NCBI GenBank assembly: GCA_008508345.1
Contig: QNGE01001677.1
Span: 1-64,000 of the forward strand
DNA: 64,000 nt
Direction of reading: 5' to 3'
DNA from: Paragonimus westermani
Lineage: Eukaryota; Platyhelminthes; Trematoda; Plagiorchiida; Troglotrematidae
The position numbers and the translations under genes are program-made. This document shows positions 42,782-54,850 of this stretch, in pieces; the first letter of the stretch is position 1; the number at the start of each line of letters is the position of its first letter. The notes below the pieces were generated by a model. The model was not told where the DNA came from. It was given only the letters and a program-made list of their open reading frames with translations, and did no database searches.

Positions 42782-45178
42782 TTAGATGTTTCGGCCAATG
42801 TACAGATCGCCCTGTACGTGTGGCACGTTGTTCAGGGGAACAAGAGGGCTTAGCTGCAGGGGAGTGTAATAATGTTGGGGATGGAGAGGTTGGTCAACAT
42901 CTTGTTCTGTGTAGGCTGGTTTCAGCAGATCAGTGGATACCGATTCACTTCGTCCAGACTTTTCAATAATGAAGAATTTCTCGTCCCGTTTAACCACTTT
43001 GAAGTGGCCGAGGTATCGCGGATGTAACGGTTTATTGGTGGCGTCTTGGGGGATGAACACAAATTTGTATGTGAACAAATCTGGAGATTTTTGTTCTCGG
43101 CGCCAATGTTTACGGGTCGGTGTGAAACGAAGGCTGGGCATGTGCTGTCGTGAACGTGAAATGTAGTCTGTGCCTGGGTCTGGATGAGTCGAGGGTTGAA
43201 TCAGTTCTCCTGTGATACGCAAGTTGGTACCGCAAACTAACTCAGAGGTGGTAAAGCCAACGTCCTCTTTAACGGTAGACTCCATTCCGAGGAGAATGAG
43301 TGGTAGACGTTCACTCCACTTCGTTGCGTCGGACTGAGCGGTTATCGAGGCTTCCAGTTGTCGATGAAAACGCTCTACTAAACCGTTAGCACGAGGGTGG
43401 TATGCTGTCGTCTTGATGTGTGAGCAACCCGGTAACTGCGTGAAATTGCGAAAAAGAGTAGACTGGAACTGGGTGCCTCGATCCGCAGTGATTGTGGATG
43501 GCACACCAAAATTAGCGATCCAGCGTTCTAAGAAGGTTTTAGTGACTGTCTCTGCTGAACTATCTCTGATGGGCACAGGTAAAGGCCAACGGGTAAAACG
43601 GTCGATTGCAGCCAGTATATGCGTACAATCGTTGGAGGGCGGTAGTGGGCCAACGATGTCAAGATGCGCATGGGAAAAACGGGCGTCCGGTTGGGAGAAT
43701 GTGCTTGATGTGGTAACCGTATGCTTGTGCACTTTACTCCTTTGGCACTCTAGACATTGTTGTGACCAAAGGCGAACGTCTTTGTTCATAGAGGACCAAA
43801 CAAAGCGTTGTGCAACCAATTTCAGTGTGCCGCGTTTTCCGGGATGAGATAAACGGTGGAAATGATTGAAAACAGTGCGTCGGTAAGAAAGTGGAACGAA
43901 AGGTCTGGGTGTACCCGTTGAAGTATCACACAAAATGTCGCCAGCTTGCGTCGGTAAAGGGATGGTAGACAATTTCAAGGACTTACAGATGGAAACGTCC
44001 TTCATGTCCTCACTGCACTGCTGGGCTGTGGTCATTTGAGACAAATCGAAGGAAGGAGGTGATTGGACTGAGTTGACATCAGGTCGTGATAATGTATCAG
44101 CTACGATATTGGCGTCACCACGTAGGTGTCGGATGTCCGTGGTGAATTGGGAGATGTAGTCCAAATGTCTGATTTCGCGCGGAGAGTACCGATCAGGTTT
44201 AGCATGAAAAGCAAATGTTAAAGGCTTGTGATCGGTTTGCACAACAAAATGTCGACCTTCCAAAAGATGCCGAAAATAACGGATCGCCAAATAAATGGCC
44301 AGCAATTCACGTCCAAATGTGCTGTACTTAGTCTGTGCTGGTTGCAACTTTTGCGAGAAAAAGGCCAGGGGTTGCTGTTCACCATTCACAGACTGTTCCA
44401 GGACCGCGCCGACGGCAGCGTTTGATGCATCTGTGGTGAGAATGAGACGAGCATTTGGATCGCAAGTGATGAAGCGCAGTTTTGTGGCATGACATAAGGC
44501 TTCCTTTGCTGTCGAGAAAGCTGCTTTGGCTTCAGGTGACAATTCAACTGACTTGCGTTTAGAGTCAACTAGGTCAGTTAGAGGTTTTACAATGTCCGCG
44601 CAATGGGGAATAAAACGTCGATAGTAGTTGAGTATGCCGAAAAATCGTCGGAGTTGTATCATCGTAGTGGGAGTCGGAAAAGTCGAAATAGACTCAACTC
44701 TATCTGGCAGAGGTGTGATACCGGTTTGGTCTATGCGATGTCCCAGGAAATCCAGTGAGTAAACTCCGAAGGCACACTTGTCGATGTTGATTTTAATATC
44801 ATATTGCGCGAAACGTTCAAAAACAGCACGAAAGTGGGAAAGGTGTTCGTCGTTTGAGCGGCTAGCAATCAAGACATCATCGATGTAGACGTACGCAAAA
44901 GGGAGTCCGCGTAATACTTCGTCCATGAATCGTTGAAATGTTCGAGGTGCATTACGGAGCCCGAAGGGCATCTTTATGAATTCAAAAGGTCCGAAAGGTG
45001 TTGCAACGGCTGTCTTTGAAATATCTTCCTTCGCAACCGGGGTATCATAATAGGCGCGTACAAGGTCTAATTTAGAGAAGATGGTAGCGCCAGTGAGTCC
45101 TAACGAAAAGTCGTGTAAATGGGGTATAGGGTACCTGTCCGGAATTGTGCAGTTGTTGAGAGCACGGTCGCCAATCAC
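42782..45178 (-). CDS. pol: Gypsy (CsRn1-like) pol: RT, RNase H and integrase, 798 codons open
   Basis: Copies retroelement RNA into DNA and integrates it. RT (about residues 5-180) has motif [12 protein letters not shown], motif [18 protein letters not shown] and the catalytic [12 protein letters not shown] (YIDD at 98-101). The connection region follows with [18 protein letters not shown]. RNase H has [14 protein letters not shown] (Asp 250) and a [10 protein letters not shown] block near 315-324. The integrase zinc finger is HRLSHPG...CLECQ (about 441-479). The DDE core has [11 protein letters not shown] (Asp 507), [10 protein letters not shown] (Asp 566) and [15 protein letters not shown] (Glu 602). 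The tail ends in [20 protein letters not shown], a GPY-like module without a chromodomain. The first residues come from a shifted frame: the upstream RT start is at 45,072-45,473, and a short deletion at about 45,170 separates the two. All catalytic residues seen are intact. Confidence 0.9.
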   Translation of the reverse strand: MIGDRALNNCTIPDRYPIPHLHDFSLGLTGATIFSKLDLVRAYYDTPVAKEDISKTAVATPFGPFEFIKMPFGLRNAPRTFQRFMDEVLRGLPFAYVYIDDVLIASRSNDEHLSHFRAVFERFAQYDIKINIDKCAFGVYSLDFLGHRIDQTGITPLPDRVESISTFPTPTTMIQLRRFFGILNYYRRFIPHCADIVKPLTDLVDSKRKSVELSPEAKAAFSTAKEALCHATKLRFITCDPNARLILTTDASNAAVGAVLEQSVNGEQQPLAFFSQKLQPAQTKYSTFGRELLAIYLAIRYFRHLLEGRHFVVQTDHKPLTFAFHAKPDRYSPREIRHLDYISQFTTDIRHLRGDANIVADTLSRPDVNSVQSPPSFDLSQMTTAQQCSEDMKDVSICKSLKLSTIPLPTQAGDILCDTSTGTPRPFVPLSYRRTVFNHFHRLSHPGKRGTLKLVAQRFVWSSMNKDVRLWSQQCLECQRSKVHKHTVTTSSTFSQPDARFSHAHLDIVGPLPPSNDCTHILAAIDRFTRWPLPVPIRDSSAETVTKTFLERWIANFGVPSTITADRGTQFQSTLFRNFTQLPGCSHIKTTAYHPRANGLVERFHRQLEASITAQSDATKWSERLPLILLGMESTVKEDVGFTTSELVCGTNLRITGELIQPSTHPDPGTDYISRSRQHMPSLRFTPTRKHWRREQKSPDLFTYKFVFIPQDATNKPLHPRYLGHFKVVKRDEKFFIIEKSGRSESVSTDLLKPAYTEQDVDQPLHPQHYYTPLQLSPLVPLNNVPHVQGDLYIGRNI

Positions 45179-45473
45179 CCGGAGACTTTTTAGGTACCAT
45201 ATGTAGCGGTGTTGCCCAAGAGCTGTTCGAAGGTCGAATTATGCCCAACTGAAGCATATGTTCGAATTCAGCTTTGGCTATTTTGAGTCTATCTGGATGT
45301 AAAGGGCGTGGACGGGCGAAAACCGGAGACCCGCGTGTTGTAATGTGATGTTCCACACTGTGCTTAACCGTCTCGGTATGTGAGCACGGCCGAGTTAACG
45401 AAGGAAAATCCTTCAACAATGCTGCAAAAGACGGTGTTGGTGGAAGAGCGGGTCGGATGCCGATTGACGCCAT
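45072..45473 (-). pseudogene. Gypsy pol: RT N-terminal part, frameshifted from the main pol frame
   Basis: Reads [55 protein letters not shown] and [18 protein letters not shown], the canonical entry of Gypsy RT. At DWRPC the frame is lost: about 13 bases equivalent to the CGDYR segment appear deleted, and the main pol frame continues with [13 protein letters not shown]. Confidence 0.85.
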
Positions 45474-45623
45474 CGTCGATTGAACACCATTTACTGTGCA
45501 GGCGGTAGTGTTGTCAATTAGCTTACGCCTCTTGACATCAACGGGAAGATTAAAGTGTACCAGGAAGTCGGCACCGATGAGTGGCGTTTGGACGTCGGCA
45601 AGCAGGAATATCCAACGGAAACA

Positions 45624-45959
45624 TCACCGGAGACCAAGATCGACAGTGAATAAGCGTTCCCCGAAAGTTGTGATGCGACTTTGATTCGCGGCCTGTAAGG
45701 CGTACTGGCCTGACTGAAGTCGATCATTTGGTTGCGGAGGAATGACGCTGAGCTCGGCTCCGGTATCGATAAGAAACCGCAAGCCGGTCGACCGATCCCT
45801 GATGAAAAATAGGCGACTAGTACCTGCTTGGCCAGCAACAGTCGTCGACGTTACTGGCTGGCCTGCCGGTTTGACGGTGACGCGTGACGAGTTCGAAAGG
45901 TGCACGGCGGGATGCACTTCTTTGCTTTTTCCCGAAATTTTTGGTGGTACCAGCACCAC
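45624..45959 (-). pseudogene. Gypsy aspartic protease, frameshifted at its end
   Basis: The retroviral-type protease that would cut the Gag-Pol polyprotein. The active-site block reads RSTGLRFLIDTGAELSVIPP (catalytic DTG near residue 67-69), preceded by SRLFFIRDRS. The flap/core continues with TFGERLFTVDLGLR, after which the frame shifts. The following VxWxFLLADVQ-like segment is readable in another frame at about 45,560-45,620. Confidence 0.8.
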
Positions 45960-46690
45960 CTTGGTAGAGAGTTAGATCGTGTACGGCTTTTGGGTGGTTG
46001 CTTCTTCAGTTCGTTAATCTGCATAGCCATATTGTCTATACGGTGGCACATTTTCTCCATCAAAAGTTTCAGACTATCATCAGTTGTCGAGACTGAAGGG
46101 AGTGACTTGGGAATGGTTATGGCCGTGGTGCACACTGGCTGTGAAGGGAAAGTCTCTGCTACTTTGTCCACAGGGGCTGCTAATTTGTCGAGTGAGCTCT
46201 CTTCACCCACGCAGCCAAAATGTGTTGTACCGCGGATGGCAGTTTTTCGGCCCATAGCTGTTTTAAAATGGCATCGTCAAGCTTTCGCAAGCCCAAAAAC
46301 CTCTCATATAACGCAACAGTTGAGATGGAGACCGATCACCCAACTCGACGGAATTGAACAAATCATGTAGAAGTTTTGCTTCTGAATTCACAGTGTGTTT
46401 TATGATGGCGTCCTCTAAAATAGTATAGGGGAAATCAGCTAGGATTGATTCCAACAGGTCTTCCACTTCAGCTGCGAAATCAAAAGAAAGTGATTGTACC
46501 ACGTATGAAAATCTTATTTTCTCTGATGTCATCCGCCTGGTGGTAAAAACGGCCTCAATCTGATGGAACCACAATCGAGGGTTTAGGGCATTGTACTCAG
46601 GCAGTTTTAAAGCAACGCTGTGCTCGGTTTTAATGTCAATGTCTGCAGTGTCGTCAGGCATTGCTAATCGTAAAAGAAAGCGGATAAAAA
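45960..46690 (-). pseudogene. Gypsy (CsRn1-like) gag, interrupted
   Basis: The capsid-like part reads LNPRLWFHQIEAVFTTRRMT and KIRFSYVVQSLSFDFAAEVE, then ELGDRSPSQLLRYMRG (46,263-46,670). A frameshift and stops follow at about 46,260. After it, 45,851-46,255 carries a coiled region and the zinc-binding block CWYHQKFREKAKKCIPPC. The likely start is the ATG of MPDDTADIDIKTEH at about 46,663, just downstream of the primer-binding site. The longer open frame back to 46,763 runs into LTR sequence. Confidence 0.8.
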
Positions 46691-46730
46691 CGCAGTTCGG
46701 AAGAAAAATAGTAGGGGGCTCACCGATAAA

Positions 46731-47083
46731 TGTAGTGGATCTAAACAGTTTGTGGAAACTCATGTGTGAATAGGAGGTCGAAATCTGACGAAAAGGAAAA
46801 CAAACAACGTGGAGGCACGTTGGTTCAGTTTTCCACTACACCATATGAGGATTCTCATTGATACTACCTGTGTGGTGCCAGTTCCTGAATTTTTACGCCC
46901 AAGGTTTCCTCAACCTTATGCTACCGTGAATCGGAAGTCGCGAAGAGAAAACGGTGAATCTGCAAACAAACTTCATTTATTGATTTACTCACCGTTCACA
47001 ACAGACTTCAACGTAACAATTGAGGGGTACTAGGAAGCTGGACGTTAGAGCACCTTGAGCACAACCGCACAGCAGACGCCAGA
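46731..47083 (-). repeat. 5' LTR of the CsRn1-like element
   Basis: Ends in CCACTACA at 46,731 and is followed on the minus strand by TTTATCGGTGAGCCCCC, a primer-binding-site-like stretch. The outer end was set by the shared CCAGAG block (47,078-47,083) and is approximate. Confidence 0.65.
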
Positions 47084-47871
47084 GTGGAAGAGTGCGTCGA
47101 CGGAAAATTCCAGTCGACCTTCAGAATTCAAACAAGCGTTAGACTGGTTAAGCGGCGTTCCTAACGGTAATAGCTCAGCAGTGTTATCCTAGTGAATGTA
47201 ACCTACATCAGTAGAGATGATGTGGATTCACTATACAGCTACGAGCAAAACTGCGATACTTATGCCGGCCCACTAACTTTGATGCTAGTGGTTTGTAGTA
47301 AATTTACATTCACAAGGTAATGTGAACCGGCGCGGCGGTACTAGCAAGGCAACTGTCACGTCGTGGGGAGTTTGGAATTTTGGGGACGTCGAAGGTGACC
47401 TCACTACATCAGCCCCCCCTAGAAGGGTGACTAATATAGGAGGCCTTCTGCCTGTGAATTTTATTTCTGGGCAACAGCTGCTTTCTCGCTGGCCAACCGC
47501 GCGCTAGCTTCCCAACCTGAAAACGCCTCCTGAGAACGTGACAGGAGGTGTGATTTCCTCAATGCTCAGACACAAAGTGCTACGGCGTTCAAGGTTTTCT
47601 CGTTGGGCCCAGCAACTGTTGCTATGTATCCGGTCAGACATAGGAATAAGAAAAGTTGAAGTATTTGAACGTTAGAGAAATAGGCAGATACCCGCCGCAA
47701 CGCGTGTCCTGCAGCGCCTGAGGATATTTACAATTATGTGCAGGTATTTTCCGTGTAAAGCGAGTCGGTAAATTGTACCTCAGAAAAACTGTTAGTTGCT
47801 GGTCAACAGGAGCATGGAATACACATAATGAATTATCAACTGTACAACAAATGCTAAACAGAAAAAGTAAA
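47084..47871. other. Unassigned; may hold the LTR of the neighbouring Gypsy fragment
   Basis: No coding domain. The part adjacent to 47,871 on the minus strand follows the end of a Gypsy integrase tail, where a purine tract and 3' LTR would be expected, but no partner LTR was found to define it. Confidence 0.3.
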
Positions 47872-48956
47872 CTACTCCAGAAGGCGCGCGGGAAAATGGA
47901 CGCGCCTCCCTGAACGAGTTGTAGGTTGAGGAGGGATTTCGTCGGGAATAGATGCGGAAGGCAACGCTGGGGCCAAATCAGAGGTTGAAGTAGATGGAGA
48001 CGGCTCAGGTGATGTTTGTGTTGTCGAACCGGGGAGTGAGTCGGTGAAAGCAGGTTTAAGGCGGTCAACAGAGACGGTGAGGTGCTGACCGAAACTGTCA
48101 ATCACATAGGTTTTCGTGAACCGTTTAATGACACGAAATGGTCCTTTATACGGTTGTTGCAGCGGTTTCTTAACGCAGTCTGTTCGCAGAAACACGAACT
48201 CACAATTGATGAGTTCTTTGAGAACGTAAGACAAAGATTTTTGAATACGTGCAGCACTCGGTTGTAGTGATCGCATGTATTTGGCTAGTCGGTTGGCGTA
48301 GTCTTGAGTGTCGACAGCAGTTTCGCTTGACGACTGAAAGAAATCGGCTGGAACGCTTAAAGTACGACCATAGACAAGTGACACTGGGGTCGTACTGTCA
48401 TTTTTGACACAATGGCGAATACCGAGTAGAACTAGAGGTAAAGTTTCTGTTCAATCCATCCGCTCGTGAGCACGTAATGAAGCTTTGAGCTGACGGTGGA
48501 AACGCTCTACGAGTCCATTCGCTTGTAGGTGATATGCTGTGGTGCGCGCTCGATGCACGCCTAACAGCTTGGTCAGTTGTGAAAATAAAGCTGGTTTGAA
48601 CTGCGTACCACGGTCAGTTTTAATGGTCGACGGACAACCATAACGTGCAGCCCAGTGCTCGACAAAAGCGCGAGCCACAGACACTGTTGATGTGTCTGAC
48701 AACGGTATGGCTCCTGGCCAGCGAGTGAATCGGTCGATACACGTGAGCAGGTGAGTGTAGCTTCTCGAAGGTGGAAGTGGCCCGATGAGGTCCAGGCGGA
48801 CACGCTCAAAACGATCGTCAGTTGACGTTGGAACGTTGACATGCAAGACAGCAACGGGTGCAATGGCGTACGTCTCGATCCGTGTTGAGCCAGACGAATC
48901 GATCTGCGACCAGTCTTAGTGATGCGCGTATCCTTATCACAGGACTCGCGTAACAA
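47872..48956 (-). pseudogene. CsRn1-like Gypsy integrase and C-terminal tail, one stop
   Basis: Minus-strand frames 48,451-48,846 and 47,872-48,384 join with a single TGA-type stop between (at about 48,451, after HERMD). Upstream, in another frame, the HHCC end reads LRLVADRFVWLNTDRDVRH and CCLACQRS. The core reads RLDLIGPLPPSRSYTHLL (first Asp), STIKTDRGTQFKPALF (second Asp) and [20 protein letters not shown] (catalytic Glu; the usual HP is HL). The tail reads PYKGPFRVIKRFTKTYVID (GPY/F-like) and SVDRLKPAF, ending in TTRSGRRVHFPARLLE, a typical element terminus. Homology begins abruptly at 48,957, where a CR1-like C-terminus starts on the other strand. Confidence 0.85.
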
Positions 48957-49175
48957 TTGTTCACCCTAGTAAGTGATAATAGTCAAAGAGGTCACGACAA
49001 GAAGCTCTATAAGCTTCGACCTCGGACCTTCCTAAGACAACAGCTCTTCTCTCATAGGGCTATCAACTACTGGAACGACGTACCACCAGAGATTGTTAGC
49101 TACTCTTCTGAGGACCCTATCGAAGTGTTATTGGATTCTCACTTACTTAATGAACCGTTAGATTAGTAATTTGTC
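48957..49175 (+). mobile_element. CR1-like LINE, C-terminal remnant
   Basis: 69 codons: RGHDKKLYKLRPRTFLRQQL, then FSHRAINYWNDVPPEIVSYS. This is the same ending as the CR1-like copy at 22.7-23.8 kb (RTFLRQQ.FS.R..N.WN). The 3' UTR probably continues to about 49,250. Confidence 0.8.
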
Positions 49176-51189
49176 CTGTCCTGCTAGATTATTATTTTAT
49201 TCTGTTCTTGATGGTTTTTATAACCCCCAAGAGCGGTGCTACACCCCGTTTTCAGTGACTGCCTTTCAGGTCAACAGAAAACCGCCGGACATCGAAACGA
49301 ACAAACTGACTGGATCCGGGTAGATTGGGCTCCCGGCCTCGAACCCGTGTACGAATCGCTGAATCGAACAGAAAAGTCGTAGCCTACAACTATTCTTCTG
49401 GTGCACATACTCCACTCCTAAAGGAACAGAAATATCAAGAGCCGTCATTTTTCACTTCCGTCCATGACCCACTGAATTCGCCGCAACCACTAGATCGAGC
49501 CTGTGTATGGATCGCTAGATCCACTGATCCATTGATCCAATCAGATTAATGAACCAATAGCGTCAAAGCAGCGCTCTCATGTGTGGTTTTGTCAATGGCT
49601 TTTATTGAGACCAATCCAGAAAAACTTAACGCACTTAATGAGGATGCCAGGCAGAAAGAGAATAAACCTCTCGGATTTCTGACCTCTCCTCTGGATGTCG
49701 TTACACAAGTGTTGGATACTTCCTACGGTTCGAAGAAACCCTTTGAGACAGGTTGATCCCCATACCTTTGCTCACGCTTTTTAGGCCAGGGTTTTCCTTA
49801 CACATATAAACCTGGAGGCAACTTCTTGCACCGACCTCTGCTTGATGTTCCCAACCTGTACCTTGGAATGACGTGGTTCTCAATGCAAGGACCATTTAAA
49901 CCGAGATTCTGCCATATAATGGAAAGGGATTACTATCGGTAACATTGCATGTGACTATTTACTGTTCTAGTTGCGTAACAAGAGTCGGTCTACAGAACAA
50001 TGACAAGTTATGTAAGATATATTGGGACGATCTGTTAGAGTGTCAGACGCGGGACAAAGCAGTGAGTTTTCAGAAAGAAGTGTATCGATCGACTTTCAGC
50101 GGAAACGGGCTATGTTTATGAAGAAAGTACGGAATCAGAAAAAACTCCCTCCAATGACGGATATACCTTACGGCGCATATATAATTAAGTCATATTAGTC
50201 GCATTGCCTACCTATGATTCTTTAGTTTGCCTTGAGAATATATTTACTTACATTTTCCCGTGTTGTCTTCCACTCGGGTTATTTCAATGGAACCCTATTG
50301 CTTACTTGTTTCATTGTCCGTTAGTGGAAGGCAGGAGTCGCCGACTATATGAACCTTTCCAATGAATATCTCAGTGTACAGAGAAAGCACGTCAAGCTAG
50401 AAAGGTGCGGGACAGAAACTACAAATTGTCAGCTTGGTTAAAACAAAGGTAGACAGAAAAACTAAATCATCGAAAGCGTACATAAGAGTGTGGCTATCGG
50501 AAATGCTGTTTTTCATGGACGCTGCCGGATGATAATCCTCATTGCAAATATACATGAATTCGAGTGCATTTAAAAAGGCCACGAACTCTCGTTCAAAATA
50601 TGATCCGCAATATGTGGTCAGCTGCTGAACGACCAGGTTATATCACCTCACACTTCAGACTGCGGTTTCAGAAAAGTTAGACAGGGGCCTGGCTGTAGGC
50701 CATCAAGTCAGGTGGTGAACACATGTTAACAGGTAATCCGAGCCACCGGAGGGCCGTAAGGTCCCCCAGCAGACCATCGTGCACGTAATGGAAATATGCG
50801 TCTGTCAAAGAGAACTTCACGGGGACTATTTATATGACGATGAACTTTGGGACGTTCTCATTGGAGACAGGAGTGTGCAGAGGACTGGTGCGGTTCTGCG
50901 CCTAGAATCGTGCCTATACTCCACAATAATTACACCCAAAAAATCGAGTAATGGACAGCGACGTTTATTGCAGGTAGACTGGGAAACCGAGCTATACACA
51001 AGACACGAAAAAATGCTTGGCACGGCCAACTAGCTGGCCGGCGATCGGAAGTTCTGGTTATGTCCTTGGATAGTCAAACAAACGGAAGAGCGCAGACACG
51101 CAATCAAACAATGTCAGTAATGCCAACAGTCAAAATAAACGACACGGTAGTTGGAATACGCGGTAAACCAAGGATGTCTCTACAATCAG
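49176..51189. other. Unassigned
   Basis: No gene, RNA or clear repeat beyond the small shared stretch with 25,580 (CCGGCCTCGAACCCGTGTAC at 49,334-49,353). Frames are short and on both strands. Confidence 0.3.
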
Positions 51190-52210
51190 CTCTACTTTCG
51201 GACGTGATGGTTTGCTCCAGACCATACGAACCGTTCGGTGACCAGTTCAACTGAAGCGCGTATGCCTGGGTGAGACAGGTTGTGCAGTGCATCACACGTG
51301 CGGCGGGAAGGTGCTGCTACCAAAGGGCATGGTGTGCCAGGAGAAGTATTGCTCCTTACGAAGGTATAGGCTGAGTTGTGTGAGGGCTCCTTCAACAAAG
51401 ACAGCAGATCGCTGGATCTGCAGTACGGCTGCGAAATCACTGTCGTCGTCAACATATCCGATGTGGTTGTGAAGGCGGGTCCACGATAGGTTTTGCCATA
51501 CCTGAGACGCACCGTATTTCAGTTATAAACAGATGTCGTCCAGGTGCCTAAGTTTCCTTGGGGAACACTTATCGGATGAAGCGTTTGAAGAGCATATCAT
51601 TTTGACCAAGACACCGAAAGGTCCAGCCTCCCACCGAATGACGGAAGTGGCGGATGCCTTGGCAGATTGCAAGTAACTCTCTACCACACGTGCTTCAGCG
51701 ATATTTTGCACTTTGTAAACGTTCAAAGAAGTTCAAAGGTTGTCAGTGACTGATAACGGATTGTAGTAAGCCTACTCCGACAGCTGTGCCGCGTCCGTCG
51801 GTTACGGTTGACAGCGGTGAGTTTGTTTAAGGATGAGAAAAGAAAGCTAAGCCGGTGGTCCCATCTTTGAGCACAATGAACGTAGTGCAAGCACTTCCTG
51901 CGAACTGGACTATACGTCCACTTCTGCGAGGGGGATCGGTCCTTGACTGCGTTTTATGGGCACGGCGTGATATGAAACAACTGTATTAGTTGACCAAATC
52001 ACAACCTGTGAGGCTGCTTAGAGGAATTAGTCCGGAGGCATTCACGGATGACTGTCTTTGGGTTTGGAGGGCCACTCCGTTTTTAAGATCTGGTGACCCA
52101 GAATTTCAGTGGTGGTCTTCACACGTGACAGAATTTGCTGTAATGCCATGTTGGGTCAAACGCTCCAACAGGGCGCGAAAATACGTGCTCCTCGTGAAGA
52201 ACTAGCCACC
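51190..52210 (-). mobile_element. Gypsy fragment: RT thumb, RNase H, integrase zinc finger
   Basis: Minus-strand readable blocks in order: an RT connection-like ALLERLTQHGITANSVTCE (about 52,120-52,180); an RNase H-like LSTVTDGRGTAVGVGLLQ (about 51,750-51,810, with the catalytic DAS changed to DGR); SSDKCSPRKLRHLDDICL (51,523-51,580); and the integrase entry CDALHNLSHPGIRASVELVT with ERFVWSGANHHVRK (51,192-51,300). It is CsRn1-like, similar to the 16-19 kb element, and cut off before the integrase core. Confidence 0.72.
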
Positions 52211-53939
52211 AAAATGTCATCTAAACAGAAGTAGACAAAATCCTGCTCGCGTATAACACTGATAGAGTGTTGTTCGTTGCGAGAACCTGTCGTGGGAACT
52301 CTGAGGCTGTCCGCAAATTACCTGGAAGATGTGGGTTCGGCATATATGTGTTGTGGATTCGGCTGTTATGTGCGTACTAGGTGTGCACAGTTTAGTGCTG
52401 GAGTCGATTACCTTATGGCGTCTGGTACCAACCAAAAGGTCAAACTGCCGGAGAAAGCCATTGCTGGTTAGAAACAGATATTGTCAGCGCCCGGCGCAAT
52501 ATCCGCTGGAGGTCCAAATTAGGGGCTAACGAGCTTTGTGAGTGCCGTTGGCAGTACGGAGCCATTGGATTCAAGGGCTCGGCACGTCGTCTTTTGTAGA
52601 CGGAGACATGCCAACTTGTTCCATGATGTCAGCCAGAGACATCCTGCACAAAAACGGGGCTACAGTGTACAACGCCGGTAACACTAATCGAAATTACGGA
52701 CCGGCGTTGATCCTTTGCTTGGTTGACTCAGGTGTAAAGTTTGGTGCACTTGGTAAATCGGGTACCATCAGTAGACGCCATCCTTCTGCCTCATTGTGCG
52801 CCTGGGAGGTCCACAAAGCCGAAGGTACGCTGGGCATCTAATCGAATTCTGCTAAAATTGCAAAACATGTATGCGACCTCTGCTTCGGTACTTGTTGCAG
52901 ACGTAGCGGTGCCACCTTCGCGATATGCCGGAGTGCTACACACAGGACCTAACTTTTGTGTTGGGATATTTATCTGTTTAAGCAGGGGTTGAAAGCGCCC
53001 TACTGCTTGTCTGTTTATGTCCGCTAAATGTTTGGATCGTCTGCGCCGTCCCCTGTAGTCTCTGTTCTCACAATTCGCGGAGGAATGGTTGTTCCGTGTA
53101 TTAACTGCCTAAACATTGTCGCACTTCTTAAGAGAGAGTTGTGGGACGCTTGTTACCCAGCTTTAACTTACTAAAGAACTGCTGCAAAGGAGTACTTTCC
53201 GATGAAGAAACTCACTTAATGAACACTTCTTTGTGAACATCGTAACCGTTGTTACAAAAACCAGCCTCTAAGTGAATTAACTGCAGACTAGGGTCTTTCT
53301 CTGAGAATGGCAAGACAGATGATGACAGCTACCCCAGTGTATTCAAAGCGCTTAGAATCGTTATCATACATGGGTGAACGAAATATTACGGAAACTGAGA
53401 ACAAATAGCCAAACTGGCGAAATAAGTTTAGGATAGCTAAACGTATGTACGAAGAGAAAAGCAACCGTTACGAAAACGCAAAACAATGTAAGAATGTGGA
53501 AGGCACTGTAAACGGCGGAGTATAACAACGCGATCGAACTAGTCGAGGTCACCAATTGTTAGAACAGCCAGACAGCAACACTCAGTCTGTTTCTCGCCGT
53601 CGAACAACAACTAAAGCAAAGAGTCGGTGCACTGAACCCGTGTGATATCTTGAGCTCAACTTTTGCGACTGTTCGAGCGCCAGGAGATATACGTTTGTAA
53701 TGATGGTTGCGCGGATTTGCGTGATGATACCAAGAGGTCTATTATCCATCTGACTGTTAGTACCCAGAACGGTCTAGTTCCTGATTTGATATATTTGCTG
53801 GCCCCAGATTCCGCGTTGCAGACTGTTTTAAGCGATTCTGATTCTGCCTACTGATTTATCTTCCGATTTTTTCACATTTTTAATTAAAACCTTGTACGTG
53901 TCCTACCCGTTGAAAGTTCTCTTCCTGAATTGCGTGGCT
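52211..53939. other. Unassigned
   Basis: No confident domain. The first kilobase could be eroded gag/protease of the Gypsy fragment on the minus strand. The frame at 53,663-53,854 (+) has no family resemblance. Confidence 0.3.
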
Positions 53940-54850
53940 CTAAGTCAGTCAACATTGATTCGATTCAGTTGCTCGTAACGTTCTCTGGAGCTGTCTCCTT
54001 CACAAGGGAGTACCAGAGAAATACGTGAATCTATTGAGATCGCTGTACGCTCACTCTGCAAGCAGAGTGAGAGTCTATGGACAACTGTCTCGAGCGTTCA
54101 ACACTTCTAGTGGTATTCGTCAGGGGTGTCCGATTTCCCCCTTCCTGTTCAATTTTGTCATGGACGACATTCTGGAGGGTGCGCTTCGCGAATCCAGTGG
54201 GCTCGGTGTTGAGCTTCTTCATGGCGCTAGATTGACCGACCTGGAGTACACGGACGTGGTGGTCGGGCTTGTGTACTGTTTTGATCCGGCGGGCTATGCT
54301 GACTAGGACTCCGGTCCTTCCAGGTGCAACCTTGTCAGACAGGCCAAAGGGGAGCAGTCAGACGAAAAGCAGTTACACTCATAGGATTGTATGTCGCACT
54401 GCTGACCGCGTAGGAGTGCTTAGGCAGTGAGGNTCCGTATGCCAGCTGAGCGTTTACCGTACCGGGCATTATATACTGAGGCCACCAACAACTGGGTGAA
54501 ACCGCGTCGTGGTCAATGAACAACGTGGTCACGAAATATGAAGACCTTGACTGCTCCATTGAGCAAAGTGGGCAGGCATCGCCTGTCTGGATGGGGTCCT
54601 CGTGATCACTCAAACCGCTGGTTAGAGACGCTATCCGAGATGGCGGTTTGTCGCAGTCAATGGCGTACCTGTATTCATACCATTTCTAGTTCTTCCATTT
54701 AGTCTTCTTCAATCTTTGTTGTCCTTCGTAGTACTCTTTCCTTCTAGGGTATTCCACGTCACTGTTGAGGTGAGCGGCGGCCCGAGCCACAGTACCTTTT
54801 GGTCAGGCTCATGGCTGTTTTGATGATGATGACTGCTGTTGATTTTGTGA
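53940..54850 (+). mobile_element. RTE-like LINE, copy 2 (internally deleted)
   Basis: RT motif B and surroundings at 54,025-54,300: NLLRSLYAHSASRVRVYGQL, SSGIRQGCPISPFLFNFVMD, and LTDLEYTDVVVGLVY, where the catalytic YADD reads YTDV. After about 54,310 the sequence jumps to the post-RT part: RMPAERLPYRALYTEATNNW, then LSKVGRHRLSGWGPRDHSNR and WLETLSEMAVCRSQW (54,440-54,660). Several hundred bases are missing between. The tail ends near a GATGATGATGA tract at about 54,815-54,830. One ambiguous base (N) lies at 54,433. Confidence 0.82.

Larger units (their letters stand above)
42205..47083 (-). mobile_element. CsRn1-like Ty3/Gypsy retrotransposon, near complete, two LTRs
   Basis: The best preserved element in the window. 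The minus-strand order is 5' LTR (46,731 to about 47,083), gag (about 45,960-46,680), protease (45,690-45,900), RT-RNase H-integrase (42,782-45,470), purine tract (42,679-42,690) and 3' LTR (42,205 to about 42,678). The zinc-binding block of Gag reads CWYHQKFREKAKKC, the unusual CsRn1-type pattern rather than a CCHC knuckle. Frameshifts are present in gag, at the protease/RT junction (about 45,620) and at about 45,170. The rest of pol is open for 798 codons. CsRn1-type elements were first described in liver flukes and are widespread in trematodes. Confidence 0.85.
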
